Source: Cynocephalus volans (lineage: Eukaryota; Chordata; Mammalia; Dermoptera; Cynocephalidae). From it: a stretch of DNA of 64,000 bases. Shown one piece after another: positions 35,845-45,300 of the stretch. The translations under genes and the position numbers were made by a program. The first letter of the stretch is position 1. Each line of letters opens with the position of its first letter. The stretch is from the NCBI RefSeq assembly GCF_027409185.1, contig NC_084463.1, forward strand, positions 50,896,907 through 50,960,906, given 5' to 3'. Below the pieces are notes generated by a model. It did no database searches and was not told the DNA's origin. It saw only the letters and a program-made list of their open reading frames with translations.

Positions 35845-36706
35845 ATGAACACACCTTCCAATCACGCTACCACTAAGTGACTCATCTCCCAAGCCGGCAT
35901 CGGACGCTCGGCCAACACCTTCCTCCTTCTCTTCCGAGTCCTCACACTCCTGAATCGCACACCTAAGCCCACAGGACTGACCACCTGTCCCCCGGCCCTC
36001 ATCCACACAGGGATGCTCCTCACCATGGCGTTCTTAATGTTGAGGGACATTTTGAGGATGTGGAATTTCCAAAATGACTTCACGTGTAAGGCCTTGGTCT
36101 CCCTGAACAGGGCGATGAGGGGCCGCTCCATCTGCACCTCCTGCCCCCTGAGCGTGCTCCAGGCCGTCACCATCAGCCCCAGCACCTCCTGGGTGGCAAA
36201 GTTCAAGTTCACCTCCACGAGTTACATCTTCCGTTCCTTCTTCTTCTTATGGTTCTTAAACGTGCTCTTCCGTAGTGACCTGGTTGTTTACATGGTGTCT
36301 TCCCCCAATGTGTCCTGGCCAAGCCACATGCTTATTAATGAATATTGTTCACTTTCTCCCATGAGCTACATCATCAGGAACTTCTTTTTCATTCTGTCGC
36401 TGTCCAGGGATGTCTTCTTTGTAGGAATCATGCTTCTGTCAAGTGCGCACATGGTGATTCTCTTGTACAGACATAAGAAGCAAACGCAACACTTTATAAC
36501 ACTAGCCTTTCCCCCAGAACCTCCCCAGAGAAAAGGGCCACCCAGACCACCCTGCTGCTGGTGAGTTTCTTTGTGGTCATGTACTGGGTGGACTTGAGCA
36601 TCTCGTCCTTGTCAACCCTGTTACAGGCCAATGACCCAGTCATCCTGGGTGTCCAGAGGCTGGTGGTCAATGTCTATGCCACTGTCAGCCCTCTGGTGTT
36701 AATCTG
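35845..36706 (+). pseudogene. V1R-like receptor pseudogene, right arm
   Basis: Shows the V1R pattern along its length: an early ANTFLLLFRVLTLLN helix 1, ALIHTGMLLTMAFL, FTCKALVSLNRAMRG, ICTSCPLSVLQAVTISPSTSW, SRDVFFVGIMLLSSAHMV, HKKQTQH, then FFVVMYWVDLSISSLSTLL and NVYATVSPLVLI. After the ATG at 35845 there is an in-frame TGA at 35878. A frameshift lies near 36510-36550, before the helix-6 segment. An LTR is inserted at 36707 at the end of the coding region. It is therefore non-functional. Its order of motifs and intronless form support V1R rather than V2R or an opsin-like receptor. Confidence 0.87.
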
Positions 36707-37269
36707 TGTTGCTTTGTGTTGCTTTGCCCCCCACGGATTTGTCACTCTTTTTCCCGTGGGTGACAGAGATGCAAAGGATTACTCAAAGCCCATCTCTTCT
36801 CAGCAGTGAGAAGCCCTGAAGTGGTTAATTTTCCCAGGACCCTCCAGCAAGAGGGATCCCTTCCATGGGAAAAGTAACGCCGAATTGGGGTTCTCTTCCT
36901 GCATTTATTTTCCAGACCAGGAAGTTACAGGAAGAGAACATAGGTGGGGTTATAGTTTAACAATATAGGCTGGTAACTTTCAGTGAAACAAGTCAGATGA
37001 CATTACAGTAGACTATTAAGTGGTCCCGTCAACAACAGTTTGATCTTAGCAAACCTTCCTTCCTATAACAATTCTCAGTATCTTTACATAACAATCAGTA
37101 ACCTGTCTGTCTTTGAGCCAGCAACCTGCTGTGCCACAAATCTTTATCTCACACCAGAGACTTACAGCCTGAGGAAAATTTCCTGTCCTTGCAAGGTCAA
37201 TATTTGAAACTGCAAGACTTTGGAAAACCAGGCCCTGTGAAGTACATATGCTTTTTAGTATATTCCACA
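36707..37269 (-). mobile_element. Solo LTR inserted in the V1R pseudogene
   Basis: 563 bp, starting TGTTGCTTTG and ending TATTCCACA. A perfect 6-bp target-site duplication AATCTG is at 36701-36706 and 37270-37275. The left arm keeps the empty site (one copy, ctcagattaacaccagagg, near 20063-20085). A reverse-strand AATAAA near 36904-36909 suggests - orientation. A 6-bp duplication is typical of class II (ERVK-like) integration. Confidence 0.88.
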
Positions 37270-37811
37270 AATCTGAGGTGATGCAAGGATAACCAAGGTT
37301 TTGCAAAGTATATGGAGGAAGAAACTTCAACTTCTAACAAATTGGTGATGGTATTTGTTTTAAATGGACTCTTCTGGGATCAGATAAATTGTTTATGTGA
37401 CACCACATCCCACCCCCCTAACTCAGTATCTTTGTGGGTCATCTTCCCCAATGTCCCTGTCACGTTGATTTTCTGTGTGTTGCCAGTTTCTTACTCAGTA
37501 TTCTTGGTGGCTATTCAGTCGACCCTTTAGGAATCAATATAATTTTCTTAGAATTAATTTTTTCCACTCTTTTTACTGCACATCATCAGTGACTGCTTTT
37601 AAGTCCCCGTTCTTTTTAGTATTCTTCTTTTTACCAAAGTATTTCTTGTTGAGGATTTCTTTTCCTTTCTCCCCCTTGGGATACAGTTGTCTTCTGAATA
37701 TAAAGATTTATTTTATTTTTACTATTAGAAAATTTACAATTCATTGTTTCATTTAGAATTCCTTCTTAAAGTCTCTTCTCCATTTTTGGAAATTCAATTA
37801 AATGGGTTCTT

Positions 37812-37988
37812 CTTCTTCCTTTTTTTTTTTTCTTTTCTTGACCAATAAGAGGATCGCAATCCTTGGCACAGTGTCGTCCGCACCACACTCAGCCAGTGAG
37901 CACACCAGCCATCCCTATATAGGATCCGAACCTGCGGCCTCGGCCCTACCAGTGCCACACTCTCCCGAGTGAGCCACGGGGCTGGCCC
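37812..37988 (-). mobile_element. CYN-like SINE, right arm only, - strand
   Basis: The T-rich start is the reversed tail; the element ends gtgagccacggggctggccc, the reversed head. A 13-bp target-site duplication taaatgggttctt is at 37799-37811 and 37989-38001. The left arm is unfilled near 19540. Confidence 0.85.
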
Positions 37989-38879
37989 TAAATGGGTTCT
38001 TTTATTTTCCTCCTTTTAGTTATCATGTGTATATAACTATACATATATTTCATGTTCTGTTGCATTCTCTGTGCCATAGTTTGGCTAGTTTTATGCACCT
38101 TAATCTTTTAGTCCACTAAATTATTTTTTCAGCCGGGTCAACTTTAATGTTTAATCCAAACCATTCCTGGGTTTTTATCAAACTTGTGATAGTTTTCTTA
38201 TTTAGAATTTCTATTTGGCTATTTCTCAAATTGCTAGGTCTATCTGCACATGATTTTCATTTTATCTTTTAGTCCACTTTATGTGTACTGATACTGTCAT
38301 TACTCTAATACTAGGACTTTTTTGACATCTCAGCCCATTGACTTTGTGGCTTCTGTCCCTTTTCCCAATGTTGGCTTTTTTGTGTGCTTTGTAATTTCAG
38401 ATTCCACGCTCATGTTTACCTGCTCTTGGTTCCTGGCATTCCTCTAACAGGGATTTCTTTTCTTTCTCCTAGCTCTACCAATTTAAGCTATTTTAGTTTG
38501 GTACTTGAAGATTTGGCAAAACAGAGAATTATTTTCTATTTTTAGCTGAAGGCACCTTTTGGATGACCAATCCTTTTGCACATAGTGTAAAACTTCGAGG
38601 TTCTCCATTTACGTCAGAGGTCTCTGTCTGTACTCTCCTATTTGTGGGGTCCTCTGCTTTGTCCTTTCACTCTCACCACTTTTAAAACACGGTGTCCAGC
38701 TCTTGTCATCAGCCATATGACAAGGGTGGCCCTTGCTTCCAGATTCCTTCTATCCCTTGTCTCTTCTCCTGTCTTGGCTTCTACTTCTGGGAATTCCCCT
38801 GTTCTTGGGCATTCTGCTATGAGAAACCGTGCCTGTTCTAATTTGTTACAAGATTTTTGTTTCCTGAATCAGAAGGGGA

Positions 38880-39310
38880 GCTATGGTTTGAATCTTTCTC
38901 CAGAACTCACTGAGGCTTGATCCCAGTTGTAACAGTGCTAAGAGGGCTGGAAATCAGACTATGATATTTGCAATGTGGGGCCTTTAGAGGGCTCATGAAT
39001 GGATTAATGGATTAATAGAGATAACCCATTTATGGGTTAATGATAAATGGTTATCATGGGAGTGGCACTAGGGACTTTGTTAGGAGACCCAGTGAGCATA
39101 TTAATGCCCTCTTGCTTAGCCCTCTTCATGTGATACCCTGTGTTGCCATGGGATGCTGTAGAGTCACCCCACCAGGAAGAAGTCCCTTGGCAGATGTGCT
39201 TTCTCAACCTTGGATTCCCAGCCTCCAAAACTGTAAGAAAGCAATTTCATTTTCTTATAAATTACCCTGTTTAAGATATTCTCTTATAAGAAGCAGATAA
39301 TTTCAGAATA
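38880..39310 (+). repeat. MaLR-type LTR (right arm copy)
   Basis: Starts gctatggtttgaatctttct and runs through gggctcatgaatggattaat and cccagcctccaaaactgtaa to cttataaattaccctgttta. It is the inverted counterpart of 18090-18540. Confidence 0.75.
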
Positions 39311-41516
39311 TCTATATATTTGCCTGTCTATCTATCTATGAATCTATGTATTGATAAGGTGGCTCAGGACCTATTCTGAGTCTGGCCCCAGCCCAATTCA
39401 CAAATTATTCTTTGCTTAATTAAACACTTAAATTTAATTTGTCTAAAGTTTCTTCATTTTTTCTTTTTTTATCAGATGAGTATACAGATGGCAAATGAAA
39501 CTACAAACACTGCAGACATTGCATTCCTGGGCATTTATCCCAGAGCAATGAAGACCTGAGGTCCCACAGAAACTTGTACATGAATGTTTACAACAGCTAT
39601 ATTTCTAATAGCCCAAAACTGGGAACAACCCGAATGTCTTTCAGTGGGTAAATCGTTAAGCAAACATACCACAAAATACTCTTCAGCTATAAAAAGGAAC
39701 CAACTATTCACACAGGCAACAATCTCCATCAAGTTTTTAGAGAATTATGCTGGGCCAAAAAAGCCAATCTCCAAAGGTGACCTACGGGATTATTCCACTT
39801 ATAGAACACTCCTGAAATGACAAAAGTGTGCAGAACAGATTGTTGGGTGGCAGGGTTAAGGATGGCTACAGGTGGGAAGGATGCAGGTACATGAGAGACT
39901 CTGTGGTGATGGAAACGTTCTCTGTCTTGACTGTATAAATGTCAACGTCCTGATCATCATATTGTAATACAGTTTTGTGAGATGTCAGTAATGGGGCTCG
40001 GAACATGATACCTCAAAACATGGCACCTCTTAGCACAATGAGCATTTTCAACTGAAGGAAATTGCGAAAGTCACTCTCTGATCTTCTCTTATCTTTCTCC
40101 CCTGCAGGAAGCCATACAAGAATTCTCTGACCTACCTCCTCTGAAAGTAGGTCACAAAACCCTCATTCCAGGGGGGTCCTGCCCTGTATCCAGAGACTGA
40201 GAAGGATCCAAACAAACAGGCCTTGCTAAGTCCCCCCCGGCTATTCCCATAGGTCAGACCCCTTTTGTCCAGTCATATGTCTGCGTGCCTGTCCATGTTT
40301 CATCAAACCCCAACATAAAAATAGACAGATGTCCCTGTTTCTTTGGATCCTCATTTCTGAAGTCTCCATTGTAATGCGAATCTTTTATTAAATTTATTAC
40401 GCTTTTCTCTCGGCAATCTGTGCTATGGAGGCATCAGCCATGAACTTTGCAATGGGTGAAGAAAAGACATTCCCTCCCTCCTCTACAGTGGCACTGCGGG
40501 GAAATGAGTAAATGGTGCTTTAGTGACTGTTGGGTGGCCACACGTTGGCTGTCACCTGATTGCAAAGCAGGACAGAGATAAAAGCAGTGTTTGGGAGGGT
40601 TTAGGAGAGATGGTTAGTTCAAATTTGGAGATGACCTGGTTCACTGAGATCCAAGGGCAGGTGTCCGGCTTTTGGACACAGCGGTCTGCAGATGGGGTAA
40701 GCAAGGTAGCCTGGATTTAGCATGCGGCAGTCACTGGGTCCCTGAGACTGGCTTAGAACCACAAGGGTAGAGTCTTCTGCCCACCCCTCCAGCCCAAGCC
40801 CCCCAGGAACGCTGCTGTGGTTGAGCAAGTCAGGCTTGTCGCTGGTGACTGCCCCAGAGAACACCCCCCGCCCCAACCCTGGGAACCAGAGGGCGGCTCA
40901 GTAAGAGGGTGTTCAGAAGAACGAACTATGCAACTTGGGCTCTGGTTGGGTGGTTTCAAAGAACATTCAAGCAAACAGTGATTCCTTCTGGGCTTGATGC
41001 TGCCAGAAAACGGGACAGTTCCATGATCGGGTGTCTCAATAAGTCTTACCCACAGGGAGGGCTGGTAGAGCGAGCTAAAGCTGGTGAAGAATCAGCAGTG
41101 ACACATTTTAGCCAAGAGAGGGGGTTTGGCCTTGTTTCTGTCTATGCTGAGACATAATATGAGGTGGCCTGGCTTTGTCTGAGAGGGACCCCATCTGAGG
41201 CTGATGTCCTGCAAGACAGCTTATGTCCAACGGAAGGACATCCCTGCCAGCTTCTGGATGTCCCGGGCTGGGCTCCTGTCTCAAATTCTCTCTTGTCCAA
41301 GGAAACATAAGGCTGGGTGAGAAAGAACCCGAGGCAGCCTTTGTTAAGGCGACAATGCACTTACCCCACAGCCCAGTAATCCCATGTATTCGGGGAGGGG
41401 GAGGCCAGCGGGGGCCAGGACCAGAGCACAGGCTGGGGGGAGGGCACAGTGTGCAGAATTTAGGAGGTTGGTCTGCTCTTCACTGTGTCCACGCACCCAC
41501 AATTCCAAAGTCCTAA

Positions 41517-41615
41517 GGCTGGCCCATGGCTCAGTGGGAGGGCGTGGTGCTGACAGCACAAAGTAAAGGGTTAAGATCCCCTTACCGGTCATCTTTAAAA
41601 AAAAAAAAAAAAAAA
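41517..41615 (+). mobile_element. Monomeric CYN-like SINE, right arm only
   Basis: Reads aaggctggcccatggctcag to ccttaccggtcatctttaaa with an A tail. The left arm is continuous at the matching site (ttggtaaggactttgaaac, 15830-15850). The target-site duplication is unclear. Confidence 0.8.
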
Positions 41616-42033
41616 GCCCTTGCTAATGAGTCCTCTCTACCACAGGACCTGAGCAGCAGCTCCTCCCCGTCACTTGGCACGTTTTGTCCAAGAACTCTTA
41701 CTGGAGGCCTGTCCATAATGGAGACGTTCTGGGAACAAGCTGCATGCCACTGGCAGGGACAAGGCAAGCTACAAGGCTGTAGGTTGTCTGATGAATTAGT
41801 ACCAATGCACACAGCACTTAGAATAAATGTGTGCTAGCATAGAGACGCCTCACAGCGTGGCTGGAAGAGCCGGGGGTCCCAGGGATGTCTTCCTAAGGAC
41901 ACCTCCTATGGGGCACACAGGCCACGACAGGGAAGCCCCCCCCCAAACACCAGGAAGTGGGCAGAGTCCTCATCCCCCTCCCCCAAACAAGACAAAGCAA
42001 TGAAAGAGAAAACACCTCCGCCGGTTTTGCTTT

Positions 42034-42039
42034 TTTATT
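42034..42039 (-). promoter_or_regulatory. OBSCN (B form) polyadenylation signal
   Basis: AATAAA on the - strand, about 95 bases after the B-form stop codon at 42133-42135. It gives a short 3' UTR ending near 42015. Confidence 0.75.
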
Positions 42040-42132
42040 GGGCTGTCTGTGCGTTTGCAGCAGAGTGCTGGTGGAGAGGCTGAGGGCGCTGCACGGGGCG
42101 TGACCCACCACACCCCTCTGCAGGGCGGGCGC

Positions 42133-42310
42133 TCAGCGCAGCTGGGTCGGGTTGTGCCTCTTGCACAGCAGCGCCCGCCTCTTCTCGCGCTCGCGCACGA
42201 AGGCGCACAGCCGCGCGGTGGGGAAGGTCACGGGCGCGGACCGGGAGCCGGCTGGGCCTTCCTCCGTCAGCCAAGGGCACTGCAGACAGCTGGCCGCACA
42301 GGGCCGGCCC
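42133..42310 (-). CDS. OBSCN: OBSCN B-form terminal exon
   Basis: 178 bp encoding GRPCAASCLQCPWLTEEGPA, then VTFPTARLCAFVREREKRRA and LLCKRHNPTQLR, stop TGA at 42133-42135. Acceptor tctgctgcag. The basic end is conserved with human. Confidence 0.94.
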
Positions 42311-45300
42311 CTGCAGCAGAGGGCGCGCGGGTCAGCAGCAGGGCCCGAGTGAAGGGCGGGGCGGAGGGCCGCGGCGGCGGGACTCACCAGGGCTGGGCGC
42401 ACAGCGTGCTGCGCAGGAAGGCCACAGCGCCCCCGGACAGTCCTGCGTAGCAGCGGCTCAGCTGGATGAGACCCTTGCGGAGGCTTTTCTGCAGGTCGCG
42501 GGTCCCCTCCCAGCTCACCGGATACTCGGCGCTCAGCCTGCGCGGGTGGGGGGGAGGGGGGCGCTCTGAGATCACCCTCAGATGGATGGTGGCCTGCCCC
42601 GCCCACCTAGCATCCTCCAGACGGTGCAGGACTCACATGATGAAGGCTGTCACACCGATGGCCCAGATGTCTGTCTGCGGAACGGCTCCCTGGCCCTCCA
42701 GGAGTTCTGGGGCTGGGGAGGGGCACACATAGGTGAGCTCAGGTGGGTGGGCACAGGGGTGTAGGTACTGGTGGGTGGGCATATGTGAGTGAGCACAGGT
42801 GAGAGGCCAGGTAGGTTGCAGTGGAACTCGGAGAGAAGGTTAGGACAGGACTGGTGGGAAGGGGACTTCCTCCTACCCCCACAGGTCAGATTCCCTTGTC
42901 TGCCCCCAAATCACCACCCACACACATACCCATGGTCTCAAGGTAGTCCTTGAACTTCTCCGAGGGCAGCACCTTCTCCTGGCTGAGGCTCTGTGCATTG
43001 CCCAGGTCCACAACCTTGAGCAGGTTGTACTCAGTGACGATCATGTTCTCGGACCTCAGGTCCAGGTGCAGGATGCAGTGGGCATGTAGGTACTGGGTGG
43101 CACTGAGCATCTGCCATAGGTAGTCCTTCACCTCAGATTCTGAGTAGGAGGCCCTGGAGGCAGGCATGGCTCAGGCCAGGCCTGGGCTGGAGGGCACGCA
43201 CACGAGGAGGGACGTGGGGGGCACCAGGACGAGGGCTGTGGGCTGTCAGGGGCTAGGCAAGTAGAGGTGGTCCAGGTCCCCATGGCCCCTCCCCAGAGTC
43301 CTGTGTCCCTCTGGCCATTGACCGCAGCCAGCCCAGGCCACCCTCACCTCTCAGCCAGGCAGAGGAGCAGCTCAGGCCCAGAGCACAGCTCCAAGATGAG
43401 CACCAGGTGTCGGGGGCTGAGGTAGGCAGCATGCAGCTGGGCCAGGTGTGGGTGGCGCAGGCTCTTGAGGGCCTCGTATTCACGCAGCACGGCCATCTTG
43501 TCCTCAGGTCGGTAGGGGATGATCTTAGCAGCCAGCGCCCGCCCGCTGGCCTTCTCCCGGCACTGTCGTACCATGCTGAAGCGGCCCCTGGGTGAGGGAA
43601 GCACAAGGCAGGCTGGTCAGTAGCCCCTTCCAGCACCCTCCCCAACACTCAGAGCAGCAGGGACCCAGCTCAGCGAGGTGGGGGCCAGCAGCCAGATGCA
43701 TGGGAAGATGCTTTGAGCCCAGTGTGCGTGGGGGCAGAGTGGAGCACGAACAGCCAGCAGCAGGGAGATCGAGGCATGGTGGCCAGCCACCCGCCATCCC
43801 CAGAGGCCCCTGCACCTCCGGATCTGCGTCTGGAAGGTGAAGGTCTGTGTGCTGGGGAGGGGCTGGGCCGGCCGCCCCTGGCTACTCTCATCCTCAGAGG
43901 CTGTGAGAGGAGGAGCAAGTGACAGGTAAGGGGGCATCCCAGCAGCCCCACCTCACCTGCCTGTCTCTCATTACTCCTTCCCAGGCACCCAGTCAAGTGG
44001 CCTTTCTTTGAGGTGCCACGTACTCCGACCTATCATTTCTCAGGCTGGGGGAGGGGGAGAGGGGAGAAGGGGAGGATCACAGCCAGCAGAACAGCCATCA
44101 CGAGTGACAGTGTGTGTGATATGGCAGAGGACATTCCGGGATGGACCTTGAATAGCAATCTACCTGCTTCCCCTACTGAGCCCACAGCAGACATGAATAA
44201 TCAATCCCAGTGCTCTTCCACTGAATCCAGAAGCAGTGCCCAAGGAATTCACTAGCAACACTCAGTACGAAACAGGGTAGATTCGTGTGCTCCCCAGCAG
44301 GTGAGTAGAGGGGAGTGGGGATGAGAGGGACCCCAGAGTGTGCAGGCTGAGCCAAGAGTGGCTTTCTCTGCCCAAAGGCAGTGGACAGCCTCGAACACCA
44401 TGGCCAGGAGGGTGCGTGTGCTTGGTGTGCCAGGCACCCCATCCACCTCATCCACCCCCTGCCAGGCCCTGTGCGGGGCTCACCCAGGTGGCTGGGCCCT
44501 CCCAGGAGGACCTTCTCCGAGGGGCTGCTGTAGGGGCCCATTCCTGCCTTGCTGACGCATGCTGTCCGGAAGGCATACACACCACCCCGAGAAAGCTTGC
44601 TGGTGAGGTAGCAGCAGTCATAGATGTCAGAGGCCAGCGTGGTCCAGCTGCCACCTGTGCCACATGGGAGCAGTGAGGCAGCCAGGCCTCCGCACTCCAC
44701 ATTGAGGGGAGGAGGGTGCAGGGACCGCGCTCACCTTCCAGGCTGCACTGCACGATGTAAGTCACTGGGCCATAGGACTCCACGGGCTTCCAGACCAGCA
44801 GCACCCCGTCCGCGTACACCTCCCCGATGTCCGGGCGAGGGGAGGATAAGGGGCGCTCTGCAAGGGGCCGCCCGATGCTCAGCAGCTTCGGGGTGGGCAC
44901 CAGCTCCCGGGCCAGGTCCTCCCTCACCCATTGCGGCTGCTGGGCTCCTGAGCCCTCCCCCTCCTGGTCCTGTTCATTTGGCGGTCCCATTCCATCAAGG
45001 ACTGGATGAAGGGGCCAGTGCCTTTCCTGGCCTGGGACTTGGGAGGTGTCTGCCCTGAAGGTCCCCTCCCAGGCCACTCCCTTCCCTAGTGAGCCCCGTG
45101 GAGTGGCCCAGACTCTGGTCGAAGGGGTCTTGGCCAGGATGCTCTGCACAGGGCATGTGGGCATCACCCCCTCTGGAAACCGGGCCGGGGGTCCCAGAGC
45201 TAGGCCCACAGCCCCCTCTTGGCTGCCCCGGAAGCACGCCCCAGGAACTGTTTTGTGCTTGGGGCTGAACTTTAAACAAGATACAAAGGAAACGGCTTCC

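Larger units (their letters stand above)
36385..41820. repeat. Right arm of the large inverted duplication
   Basis: Reverse-complement partner of 15640-20375, in collinear order. It is longer because of the solo LTR at 36707-37269 and the SINEs at 37812-37988 and 41517-41615, which the left arm lacks. It holds old L1 3' sequence near 39500-39830, unassigned LTR-like sequence and no intact gene. Its outer end lies about 200 bp from the OBSCN 3' end. Confidence 0.85.

Noticed and set aside
36013-36564. V1R-like open frame as a working receptor gene
   Set aside because: It lacks helix 1 start because of the upstream TGA, is frameshifted before helix 6 and the full reading is interrupted by an LTR.
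32362-37269. LTR pair as the two ends of one provirus
   Set aside because: The flanking duplications differ (GCAGTT/ACAGTT versus AATCTG) and the intervening DNA has a V1R pseudogene, not gag-pol-env.
39500-39830. Separate right-arm L1 insertion
   Set aside because: The same L1 3' piece lies at the matching place in the left arm (17560-17900, inverted), so it was duplicated, not inserted again.
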